Assembly (NCBI GenBank): GCA_963800415.1
Contig: CAWDBS010000009.1
Span: 1 to 64,000, forward strand
Direction: 5' to 3'
Origin: Palsa-504 sp963800415
GTDB lineage: Bacteria > Actinomycetota > Actinomycetes > Streptosporangiales > Streptosporangiaceae
DNA: 64,000 bases
Shown: positions 8,717 to 16,387 of the stretch, piece by piece
Layout of the letters: each line of letters starts with the position of its first letter
Numbering within the stretch: position 1 is the first letter of the stretch
Made by a program: the position numbers and the translations under genes
The notes under the pieces: model-generated
The model's database searches: none
What the model was told of the DNA's origin: nothing
What the model saw: the letters and a program-made list of their open reading frames with translations, nothing else

Positions 8717-9448
8717 TCAGTCCGGGGCCGGGCCATCTATTTCCGGCTCGGTCAGCCGGATGCGGGTAGCCAGGAATGCGCGGGGGATGTCGCGCAGCAC
8801 GGCCAGCCGCGGGTCAGGCACGGTCAGGAAGCGTCCAGTCGCCTTGGCCAGGTACTTCTCCAGCCGGGCATCACCGCGCAGCCCGGCGGCCGACCGCTTG
8901 TCCCCGCCCAGCACCACGGCGTCGAGCCGGTCAGGACCGTACCGGCCGAACACCTCGGCCGCGGCGTCGGCAGCGGCCCGCAGCGCCGTCGTGGCCTGGT
9001 TCTCCCGGCGCCTGGCGAAGCGGTGCTGCGACCAGCCGCCCGCAGCGCTGCGGCCGTGCACCGGCCTGCTGCCCGTCTTCGAGCTCACCAGCCGGGGCGG
9101 CGAGCCGGTGAACACGCCGACCGCGTAGCCGCCCAGGCGCACCAGCAGCACGCCGACCGCGCGGTCCGCCGCGGCATGCGCCGCGAGCGCCTCGGCGGCC
9201 GATCGCACCTCGGCGCCCGGCTCCCCCGCTGCCGGACCGCCGGGGGGCGCGGGCGGGAACGGAGGATGGCACTCGGCCAGGGCCCCGTCAGCGGCCGTGA
9301 ACGTGACGGCCGCACCGGACTCGGCCGGCGTCACCGGCCGGGCCGGGGCGGCTCCGCCATGGCGTTGTGCGAACGTGACAATCCACGGCACCAAGCGCTC
9401 GGGCGGAACTTCCACCCAGCGACCGCCGCCTGCGGCAGGATTCTTCAC
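8717..9448 (-). CDS. acVLRF1 family peptidyl-tRNA hydrolase (ribosome rescue)
   Basis: 243 aa. Recognised as the actinobacterial Vms1-like release factor 1: GGGRWVEVPPERL at the N-terminus, then the core SSKTGSRPVHGR followed by GGWSQHRFARRRENQ (about residues 128-158), which carries the glutamine-containing catalytic loop of eRF1/Vms1-like release factors. The family releases nascent chains from peptidyl-tRNA on stalled or split ribosomes. GTG start. Encoded next to an ABC-F factor, which suggests a shared translation-rescue theme, though the genes are separated by a repeat-containing gap. Confidence 0.88.
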   Translation of the reverse strand: MKNPAAGGGRWVEVPPERLVPWIVTFAQRHGGAAPARPVTPAESGAAVTFTAADGALAECHPPFPPAPPGGPAAGEPGAEVRSAAEALAAHAAADRAVGVLLVRLGGYAVGVFTGSPPRLVSSKTGSRPVHGRSAAGGWSQHRFARRRENQATTALRAAADAAAEVFGRYGPDRLDAVVLGGDKRSAAGLRGDARLEKYLAKATGRFLTVPDPRLAVLRDIPRAFLATRIRLTEPEIDGPAPD

Positions 9449-9557
9449 TACTCACTGCCTCATCATTGGCCTGATCATCGGCCTGGGGCCAACCAGACCT
9501 GGCAGCCAGGCCCGGCGCCTGGATCTCGGCCTACGCCGAGCTCTTCTGCATCAGGGC

Positions 9558-9938
9558 CTAGATGTTGAAGCCGAGGGCGCGAAGCTGCTCGCGCCCGTCG
9601 TCGGTGATGCTCTCCGGGCCCCACGGCGGCATCCACACCCAGTTGATGCGGAAGTCCGCCACCACGCCGTCCAGCGCCTCCCGGGCCTGATCCTCGATCA
9701 CGTCCGTCAGCGGGCACGCAGCGCTGGTCAACGTCATGTCGATGGTGGCGATCCGCTCGGCGTCCACGTCGACGCCATAGACCAGGCCGAGGTCCACCAC
9801 GTTGATCCCGAGTTCGGGGTCCACCACATCGCGCAGCGCCTCGAGCACATCTTCCTGCTCCGCGGTGAGCTCCGTAGTGGTGTCCTCGGGCGCCGTGTCC
9901 TGCGTGGTCACGTTCTCAGTGGTCACGTTCTCCGTCAT
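9558..9938 (-). CDS. sufT: DUF59/MIP18 metal-sulfur cluster assembly factor (SufT-like)
   Basis: About 126 aa. A Thr/Glu-rich N-terminus with a repeated ENVTT motif precedes the DUF59 domain: VVDPELGINVVDLGLVYGV, then TSAACPL with the conserved cysteine, and WMPPWGPESIT. Acts in iron-sulfur cluster maturation or carriage. ATG 9938 with GGAGG 7 nt upstream, overlapping the sufU stop by 4 nt (ATGA). Last gene of the SUF operon. Confidence 0.9.
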   Translation of the reverse strand: MTENVTTENVTTQDTAPEDTTTELTAEQEDVLEALRDVVDPELGINVVDLGLVYGVDVDAERIATIDMTLTSAACPLTDVIEDQAREALDGVVADFRINWVWMPPWGPESITDDGREQLRALGFNI

Positions 9939-10390
9939 TGCGCTACCTCCATGGCCCGCGCGGTTGCGTCTTTCCATGCCATCCAGCCGAGCAGGGCGCA
10001 CTTTATCCTGGCCGGGTACCTCGACACGCCGGCGAACGCCACCGCGTCCTCGAGCACGCCCTCGTCCGGCTCCCCCTCGCCCTTGGACTGCATGAGCGCG
10101 AGGAAAGCCTGGCTGATGGTCATGGCCTCGCCTACTGGCTTGCCGATGACCAGGTCGCTCATCACCGAGGCGCTCGCCTGGCTGATCGAGCAGCCCAGCG
10201 AGTCATAGGACACGTCCTCGACGACCGGCTCGCCGTCGACGTCCTTGAGGGTGACCCGGAGCGTCACCTCGTCACCGCAGACCGGGTTGACGTGGTGCAC
10301 TTCGGCATCGAAAGGATCCCGCAGGCCCTTGTGGTGAGGGTTGCGGTAATGATCCAGGATGATGTCCTGGTACATCGACTGAAGCTGCAT
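9935..10390 (-). CDS. sufU: SufU, zinc-dependent sulfurtransferase of the SUF system
   Basis: 151 aa from ATG 10390, which has GAGG 5 nt upstream; an in-frame TTG at 10408 is less likely. Conserved SufU ligands are seen in NPVCGDEV, the SLGCSISQAS loop and RIKCALLGW. In Gram-positive SUF systems SufU takes sulfur from the SufS cysteine through its zinc-bound Cys and passes it to SufBCD. Lies directly downstream of sufS. Confidence 0.93.
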   Translation of the reverse strand: MQLQSMYQDIILDHYRNPHHKGLRDPFDAEVHHVNPVCGDEVTLRVTLKDVDGEPVVEDVSYDSLGCSISQASASVMSDLVIGKPVGEAMTISQAFLALMQSKGEGEPDEGVLEDAVAFAGVSRYPARIKCALLGWMAWKDATARAMEVAQ

Positions 10391-10423
10391 CACGTCCTCA
10401 TCTAACAAGGCAAGCCAACGTCG

Positions 10424-11680
10424 TCATCCCGCGCCGAAGAAGCGCTGGGCGTAGCGGATTCCGTCGGCCAGGGCGTCTACCTCGTGGTGGGTGTTGTACA
10501 CGTAGAAGGTGGCCCGGGTGCTGGCCTGCACGCCCAGCGCCCGGTGCAGCGGCCAGGCGCAGTGGTGGCCGGTGCGTACCGCGATGCCGAGTTCGTCGAG
10601 CACCTGGCCCACGTCGTGCGGGTGGACGCCATCGACCTCGAACGCGACGGCGCCGCCCCGGTCCTTGGTGGTGTCCGGGCCGAGGACGCGCACGCCGCTG
10701 ATCTCGCGCAGCGCGTCCAGGGCGTGCGCGGTCAGCGACTCCTCGTGCGCGGCCACGTTGCCCATGCCCAGCGCGGTCAGGTAATCGACGGCGGCGGCCA
10801 GGCCCGCGGCCTGGGCCACGGCGGGCACACCGGGCTCGAACCGCTGCGGCGGCGGCAGGAAGGTGCTGCCCTCCATCCGCACCACCTCGATCATCGACCC
10901 GCCGGTCAGGAACGGCGGCATGGCCTCCAGCAGCGCGGCGCGGCCGAACAGCACCCCGATCCCGTACGGGCCGAGCATCTTATGCGCGGAGAAGGCCAGG
11001 AAGTCCACGCCGAGTGCGGTCACGTCGACCGGCTGGTGCGGCACCGACTGAGCCGCGTCGGCCAGCACCAGGGCGCCCTTCTCGTGTGCCGTCCGGGCGA
11101 TCTCGGCCACCGGCGGGATGGCGCCGGTGACGTTCGACTGGTGGGTCACCGCGACGATCTTGGTGCGTGCGGTGATCATGCTGTCCAGGCGGTCCAGGTC
11201 GAGCCGGCCGTCGGGGGTGACGTCCAGCCAGCGCAGGGTGGCGCCGGTCCGCTCGCACAGCTGCTGCCACGGCACGAGGTTGGCGTGATGCTCCATCTCG
11301 GTGATGAGGATCTCGTCACCGGACTGCACCTGGAGCCGCCCGGGCCCGCTCATGGCGTAGGCGACCAGGTTGATCGCCTCGGTGGCGTTCTTGGTGAACA
11401 CCACCTCGCCCGCGTCGGCGCCGAGGAACGCCGCGACCTTGGCCCGGGCGCCCTCGTAGACGTCGGTGGCCTCCTCGCCGAGCAGGTGGGTGCCACGGTG
11501 CGCGGCGCCGTTATGCAGCTCGTAGCACGAGCGTTCGGCGTCCAGTACCTGGACCGGCTTCTGCGAGGTCGCGCCGGAGTCCAGGTAGATCAGCGGCTTG
11601 TCGTTGCGCACCGTCCTGGCCAGCGCGGGAAAGTCGGCCCGGATAGCCTCGACGTCGAGATGGTCCGGGTATGCCGTCAT
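10424..11680 (-). CDS. sufS: SufS cysteine desulfurase
   Basis: 418 aa group II cysteine desulfurase. The PLP lysine is in FSAHKMLGP (about residue 230), the active-site cysteine in RTGHHCAWPL (about 374), and the N-terminal YLDSGATSQKP motif is intact. Releases sulfur from L-cysteine as an enzyme persulfide for SufU. Starts within the stop of sufC (4-nt overlap). Confidence 0.96.
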   Translation of the reverse strand: MTAYPDHLDVEAIRADFPALARTVRNDKPLIYLDSGATSQKPVQVLDAERSCYELHNGAAHRGTHLLGEEATDVYEGARAKVAAFLGADAGEVVFTKNATEAINLVAYAMSGPGRLQVQSGDEILITEMEHHANLVPWQQLCERTGATLRWLDVTPDGRLDLDRLDSMITARTKIVAVTHQSNVTGAIPPVAEIARTAHEKGALVLADAAQSVPHQPVDVTALGVDFLAFSAHKMLGPYGIGVLFGRAALLEAMPPFLTGGSMIEVVRMEGSTFLPPPQRFEPGVPAVAQAAGLAAAVDYLTALGMGNVAAHEESLTAHALDALREISGVRVLGPDTTKDRGGAVAFEVDGVHPHDVGQVLDELGIAVRTGHHCAWPLHRALGVQASTRATFYVYNTHHEVDALADGIRYAQRFFGAG

Positions 11681-12438
11681 GCCGGGACCCCGATGAACTT
11701 CTCGTAGCCCTCGTTCTCCAGCAAGTCGGCCAGCTCGGGGCCGCCTTCTTCGACGATGCGGCCGGCCACGAACACGTGCACGAAGTCCGGCTTCACGTAC
11801 CGCAGGATCCGGGTGTAGTGCGTGATCAGCAGCACCCCGTGGCCGGGCTGCTGGCGGAACCGGTTGATGCCCTCGGACACCACCTTGAGCGCGTCGATGT
11901 CCAGGCCCGAGTCGGTCTCGTCCAGGATCGCGATCTTCGGGTTGAGCAGCTCGAGCTGCAGGATCTCGTGCCGCTTCTTCTCGCCGCCGGAGAAGCCCTC
12001 GTTCAGGTTCCGCTCGGCGAAAGCCGGGTCGATCGACAGCGCGGACATCGCGGCGCGCAGTTCCTTGACGAAGTTGCGCAGCTTCGGCGCCTCGCCACGG
12101 ACCGCCGTGACCGCGGTCCGCAGGAAGTTGGACACCGACACGCCGGGCACCTCGACCGGGTACTGCATGGCCAGGAACAGGCAGGCCCGGGCGCGGGCGT
12201 CCACGCTCATGGCCAGCACGTCCTCACCGTCGAGCGTGACGCTGCCCCGGGTGACCAAGTACTTGGGGTGGCCGGCGATCGCGTAGGCCAGGGTGGACTT
12301 GCCTGAGCCGTTCGGGCCCATGATGGCGTGGGTCTCGCCTTCGCGGACGGTCAGGTTCACGCCGCGCAGGATCTCCCGGTGAACGCCTACGCTCTCTTCC
12401 ACGCTGACGTGCAGGTCGCGGATCTCGAGGGTGGCCAC
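11677..12438 (-). CDS. sufC: SufC, Fe-S assembly ATPase
   Basis: 253 aa soluble ABC-type ATPase. Walker A GPNGSGKST (about residue 41), signature FSGGEKKR and Walker B ILDETDSGLD are those of SufC; the ETDSGLD form distinguishes it from transport ATPases. Drives conformational change of SufBD during cluster assembly. Two bases separate it from the Rieske gene. Confidence 0.96.
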   Translation of the reverse strand: MATLEIRDLHVSVEESVGVHREILRGVNLTVREGETHAIMGPNGSGKSTLAYAIAGHPKYLVTRGSVTLDGEDVLAMSVDARARACLFLAMQYPVEVPGVSVSNFLRTAVTAVRGEAPKLRNFVKELRAAMSALSIDPAFAERNLNEGFSGGEKKRHEILQLELLNPKIAILDETDSGLDIDALKVVSEGINRFRQQPGHGVLLITHYTRILRYVKPDFVHVFVAGRIVEEGGPELADLLENEGYEKFIGVPA

Positions 12439-12439
12439 G

Positions 12440-12781
12440 TTACGACTCCTTGTTCATGGTGAGCGCGACGTAGACGTCGTCGCCTTCGATCTTGACGGGG
12501 TAGACGGGCACCGGCTCGGTGGCCGGCAGCCCGGTGGGCTGCCCGGTGCGCAGGTCGAAGCAGGACCCGTGCAGCCAGCACTCCACCGTGTAGTCGTAAA
12601 TCTCGCCCTCGGACAGCGGCACCTCGGCGTGCGAGCACACGTCCCGTATCGCGTAGATCTCGCCTTCGGCGCGGGCCACCGCGACCGGCACGCCCGCCAC
12701 CTCGACGCCGATGACGCCCTCGACTGGAAGCTCGGACAGGGCGCAGGCCCGGACGTACACCGGGGTATTTGTCTCCGTCAT
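12440..12781 (-). CDS. Rieske-type ferredoxin (non-heme iron oxygenase ferredoxin subunit)
   Basis: 113 aa. Rieske ligands: CSHAEVPL (C-x-H) and CWLHGSCFDL (C-x2-H), about 18 residues apart, bind a [2Fe-2S] cluster. Conserved member of actinobacterial suf operons between sufD and sufC, probably an electron carrier in cluster assembly or repair. Its start overlaps the sufD stop by 1 nt (TGATG). Confidence 0.92.
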   Translation of the reverse strand: MTETNTPVYVRACALSELPVEGVIGVEVAGVPVAVARAEGEIYAIRDVCSHAEVPLSEGEIYDYTVECWLHGSCFDLRTGQPTGLPATEPVPVYPVKIEGDDVYVALTMNKES

Positions 12782-13947
12782 CAGCGCACCTCCGAAGGTA
12801 GGGACTTCGCCAGCTCCGCCTCGATGGCCTCAGTGATCCGGTCCCGCAGCTCGGGCACCTCGATGGTGCCGATCAGCTGGCCGAAGAACCCGCGGATGAC
12901 CAGCCGGCGGGCTTCGGCGAACGGGATGCCCCGCGCCATCAGGTAGAACAGGTGATGGTCTTCGAGCCTGCCGCTGGCGCTGGCGTGCCCGGCGCCGACG
13001 ATCTCGCCGGTGAGGATCTCCAGGTTCGGCACCGAATCCACCCGGGTGCCGTCGGTCAGCACCAGGTTCCTGTTGTACTCATACGTGTCGGTGCCGCTCG
13101 CCCCCGGCCTGATCAGCACGTCGCCGATCCAGACCGCGTGCGCGTCCTGGCCCTGCAGCGCGCCCTTGTAGGTGACCCTACTGCGGCAGCGCGGCACGTC
13201 ATGGTCAACAAACAGCCGGTGCTCCAGGTGCTGGCCCGCGTCGGCGAAGTACAGCCCGGTCAGCTCGGCGTCGCCGCCCGGGGCGCCGTAGCGGACCGAC
13301 GGGGCCAGCCGGACGACGGACCCGCCCAGCGTGACCGCCGCGTGCCGCAGCCGGGCGTCCCGCCCCAGCGTGGCGTAGTGCTGCGTCAGGTGGACCGTGT
13401 CATCGGCCCAGTCCTGCAGGCTGACTACCGACAGCGAGGCGCCGTCGCCCACGACCAGCTCGACATTGTCGGCGTAGGTGGCGCTGCCGCGGTGGTCGAG
13501 CACGACCACGGCCCGGGAGAACGGCTCGGCCTGGACCAGCAGATGGCCGTACCCGGCGCCGTCCGTGCCGTGGCCGGTCACGGTGACGACCGTGGGCCGG
13601 GAGGCGTCCGCTTCGGCCGGTACCGTGATCACCGTCGCTTCACCGAAGCTGGCGTAGGCTAGCGCGCTTACCCGGTCAGCCGGGATGAAGCTGCGGCCGG
13701 GCGCAGGCCCGCCCCGTTCGGCCGTAAAGGTCTTGACCTCGGGTGCCGGGTCGACTTCCACGGTCACCTTGGCGGCGGGAACCGGCGGTGAGTCCGTGTG
13801 CAGCCCGCGCAGCCGGCCCAGCGGGGTGAACCGCCACTCCTCCTCGCGGCCGCTGGGCACGGCGAAGTCCGCCGGGTCGTAGGACCGGTGTTCGTGCAGC
13901 CTTGTCACGGGAGCGGTTTCGATCGCCCCCTGAAGTCCAGCCGACAT
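12781..13947 (-). CDS. sufD: SufD, Fe-S scaffold complex subunit
   Basis: 388 aa beta-helix scaffold protein pairing with SufB and SufC. C-terminal features typical of SufD are visible: GEIVGAGHASASGRLEDHHLFYLMARG near residues 310-340 (cited in part), with the conserved histidine. Coupled to sufB by a 1-nt TGATG overlap. Confidence 0.94.
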   Translation of the reverse strand: MSAGLQGAIETAPVTRLHEHRSYDPADFAVPSGREEEWRFTPLGRLRGLHTDSPPVPAAKVTVEVDPAPEVKTFTAERGGPAPGRSFIPADRVSALAYASFGEATVITVPAEADASRPTVVTVTGHGTDGAGYGHLLVQAEPFSRAVVVLDHRGSATYADNVELVVGDGASLSVVSLQDWADDTVHLTQHYATLGRDARLRHAAVTLGGSVVRLAPSVRYGAPGGDAELTGLYFADAGQHLEHRLFVDHDVPRCRSRVTYKGALQGQDAHAVWIGDVLIRPGASGTDTYEYNRNLVLTDGTRVDSVPNLEILTGEIVGAGHASASGRLEDHHLFYLMARGIPFAEARRLVIRGFFGQLIGTIEVPELRDRITEAIEAELAKSLPSEVR

Positions 13948-15359
13948 CAGCCGACCGCCCCCTCCATCTGCAGTTCGATCAGCCGGTTCAGCTCGAGCGC
14001 GTACTCCATCGGGAGCTCGCGGGCGATGGGCTCGACGAACCCGCGGACGATCGTGGCCATCGCCTCGTCCTCGGTCATGCCCCGGCTCATCAGGTAGAAC
14101 AGCTGATCCTCGGAGATCTTGGAGACCGTGGCCTCGTGGGCCATCTCCACGTCGTCCTCGCGGACGTCCACGTACGGGTAGGTGTCGCTGCGGCTCACCG
14201 TGTCCACCAGCAGCGCGTCACACTTGACGTTGGACTTGGAGTGCTCGGCGCCTTCGGCCACGTTGACCAGGCCGCGGTAGGACGTCCGCCCGCCGGCCCT
14301 GGCCACCGACTTGGAGATGATAGTGGAGGAGGTGCGCGGCGCGCAGTGCACCATCTTCGCGCCGGCGTCCTGGTGCTGGCCCTCGCCGGCGAACGCGACG
14401 GAGAGCGTCTCGCCCCGGGCGTGCTCGCCCATCAGGTAGACCGCCGGGTACTTCATCGTCACCTTGGAGCCGATGTTGCCGTCGATCCACTCCATCGTGG
14501 CGCCCTGCTGGGCGACGGCACGCTTGGTCACCAGGTTGTACACGTTGTTCGACCAGTTCTGGATCGTGGTGTACCGGCAGCGCGCGTCCTTCTTCACGAT
14601 GATCTCGACCACCGCGGAATGCAGCGAGTCGGACTTGTAAATGGGCGCGGTGCAGCCTTCCACGTAATGGACGTAGGCGCCTTCGTCCACGATGATCAGG
14701 GTCCGCTCGAACTGGCCCATGTTCTCGGTGTTGATGCGGAAATAGGCCTGCAGCGGGATTTCCACTTTTACGTTCTTGGGCACGTAGATGAACGAACCGC
14801 CGGACCACACCGCCGTGTTCAGCGCCGCGAACTTGTTGTCGCCCGGCGGGATCACGGTGCCGAAGTACTCGCGGAACAAATCCGGCTGCTCCCGCAGCGC
14901 GGTGTCCGTGTCCAGGAAGAGAACACCCTTTTCCTCGAGGTCTTCCCTGATCTTGTGGTAAACGACCTCGGACTCGTACTGGGCGGCGACGCCCGCGATC
15001 AGACGCTGCTTTTCCGCTTCCGGGATGCCGAGCCGGTCATAGGTGTTCTTGATGTCGGCGGGCAGTTCGTCCCAGCTCGCCGCCTGCTTCTCGGTGGAGC
15101 GGACGAAATACTTGATGTTGTCGAAGTCGATGCCGGACAGATCGGCGCCCCAGTTGGGCATGGGCTTGCGGCCGAAGTACTTCAGCCCCTTCAGCCGCAT
15201 GTCGAGCATCCACTCCGGCTCGTTCTTCCGCGTTGAGATGTCGCGGACCACCTCTTCGGACAGGCCGCGGCGCGCGGCCGCACCCGCCACGTCCGAGTCG
15301 GCCCAGCCGAATTTATACGTGCCCAGCCCTTCGAGCTGGTCTTGCGTGGTGGTCGTCAT
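13947..15359 (-). CDS. sufB: SufB, Fe-S scaffold protein
   Basis: 470 aa, standard length. Signature segments include NKFAALNTAVWSGGSFIYVP (about residues 178-197), the AYVHYVEGCTAP core strand with its conserved cysteine, and the C-terminal EDQLFYLMSRGMTEDEA. Assembles Fe-S clusters with SufC/SufD. First structural gene after sufR, overlapping it by 4 nt. Confidence 0.96.
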   Translation of the reverse strand: MTTTTQDQLEGLGTYKFGWADSDVAGAAARRGLSEEVVRDISTRKNEPEWMLDMRLKGLKYFGRKPMPNWGADLSGIDFDNIKYFVRSTEKQAASWDELPADIKNTYDRLGIPEAEKQRLIAGVAAQYESEVVYHKIREDLEEKGVLFLDTDTALREQPDLFREYFGTVIPPGDNKFAALNTAVWSGGSFIYVPKNVKVEIPLQAYFRINTENMGQFERTLIIVDEGAYVHYVEGCTAPIYKSDSLHSAVVEIIVKKDARCRYTTIQNWSNNVYNLVTKRAVAQQGATMEWIDGNIGSKVTMKYPAVYLMGEHARGETLSVAFAGEGQHQDAGAKMVHCAPRTSSTIISKSVARAGGRTSYRGLVNVAEGAEHSKSNVKCDALLVDTVSRSDTYPYVDVREDDVEMAHEATVSKISEDQLFYLMSRGMTEDEAMATIVRGFVEPIARELPMEYALELNRLIELQMEGAVG

Positions 15360-16120
15360 ATCAAGAGCCCTCCGGACTCTGCGGTGATTTCAGTGGTTAC
15401 GGGTGTTACAACAGTCCCCGCCGGGCCGGGCTTCCCGACGCTGGTGACGTGCGTCGTGCAGATGCCGTCGCCGTGCGCGATCGTAGCGAGCCGCTGCACT
15501 GGCGTGCCCAGCAGCCGGCCGAACGCCTCGGTTTCCGCCTCGCACAGCTGCGGGAACTCGGCCGCCACGTGCGCGACCGGGCAGTGGTGCTGGCAGAGCT
15601 GCTCGCCGCCCTCGGTCTGGACCCTTCCACCGATGGCGGGCGCCGGCCCCGCGGACGCGGCGTAGCCGTCGGCGGACAGCGCCTCGGCCAGCGCCTGGAC
15701 CCGGCTGGGCAGGTCGCCCCGTGCCACCGCGGGCGCGTACCTGCGCTCCAGGTCAGCTACCTGCCTGCGGGCGAACTCGGTGATCGCGTCCGGGCCCGCC
15801 GTCTCTGCCAGGAAGCGCAGCGCGTTGCTGGCCAGGTCGTCGTAGGCGTGCTCGAACGCGCTGCGGCCCGCGTCCGTGATGACGAAGACCTTGGCCGGGC
15901 GGCCGCGGCCCCGGTTCCCGTACGACCTGGCCGTCCTGGTCTCGATGAGGCCCTCGGCCAGCAGGTTGTCCAGGTGACGCCGGATCGCGGCAGGCGTGAG
16001 CCCGAGCCGGCCGCCGAGCGTGGCGGCGGTGGACGGCCCGAGCTCGAGGATCAGCCGAGCGACCTGCCCCCGGGTGGGGGCAGCGGCGGCGGGTCCGCTC
16101 GCTCCTCCGACGTTTTTCAC
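15356..16120 (-). CDS. sufR: SufR, iron-sulfur ArsR/MarR-like winged-helix repressor of the suf operon
   Basis: About 254 aa. An N-terminal winged HTH (GGRLGLTPAAIRRHLDNLLA) with a Gly/Arg wing is followed by a C-terminal cluster-binding region CQHHCPVAHVAAEFPQLC, matching the cysteine pattern of SufR. In cyanobacteria and mycobacteria SufR represses suf when it carries a cluster. Start uncertain: the frame is open from TTG 16174, but GTG 16120 coincides with one arm of the palindrome 16118-16132, with TTGCAT 18 nt from CACAAT just upstream. A leaderless mRNA beginning at this GTG is plausible. Confidence 0.9.
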   Translation of the reverse strand: MKNVGGASGPAAAAPTRGQVARLILELGPSTAATLGGRLGLTPAAIRRHLDNLLAEGLIETRTARSYGNRGRGRPAKVFVITDAGRSAFEHAYDDLASNALRFLAETAGPDAITEFARRQVADLERRYAPAVARGDLPSRVQALAEALSADGYAASAGPAPAIGGRVQTEGGEQLCQHHCPVAHVAAEFPQLCEAETEAFGRLLGTPVQRLATIAHGDGICTTHVTSVGKPGPAGTVVTPVTTEITAESGGLLI

Positions 16121-16132
16121 AACATCATTGTG
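16118..16132. promoter_or_regulatory. candidate SufR operator
   Basis: Perfect 5-bp inverted repeat CACAA-n5-TTGTG overlapping the proposed leaderless start of sufR. It resembles the short arms with 5-6 bp spacing reported for SufR operators in other bacteria. The position fits autoregulation of sufR-sufBDCSU by blocking the -10 region. Confidence 0.55.
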
Positions 16133-16201
16133 CCGTAAATAGCTTGGCACATGCAAACTTTTTGGCAAGATCAACGTGACTTAAATCACGCCGACAGGCC
16201 C

Positions 16202-16254
16202 GCAGGTGGCTTCAGGCGTCGGCAGGTGGCTTCAGGCGTCGGCAGGTGGCTTCA
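16202..16254. repeat. 20-bp tandem repeat, 2.6 copies
   Basis: Unit GCAGGTGGCTTCAGGCGTCG repeated twice exactly and once partially. It duplicates the last codons (KPPADA, stop) of the amidohydrolase remnant, which suggests replication slippage at the junction between suf and the broken valS. Confidence 0.8.
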
Positions 16255-16345
16255 AGCGCAGCACCTGCTCGGCGTTGCCGCCGGCGATCCTGGCCACCTC
16301 CGCCGGGGCCAGCGGGAGCGTGTCGAGCAGGGCCCGGCCCGATCG
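16232..16345 (-). pseudogene. C-terminal remnant of an amidohydrolase family protein
   Basis: About 37 codons reading ALLDTLPLAPAEVARIAGGN then AEQVLRLKPPADA and a stop. The PAEVARIAGGNAEQVLRL pattern is the typical last helix of TIM-barrel amidohydrolases. No catalytic part is present, and the fragment abuts the end of the broken valS. Remnant of a deleted gene. Confidence 0.5.
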
Positions 16346-16387
16346 CGCCGTTGGCGGGAAACCTCAGCCGTCCCGCACCGGCCTGCC

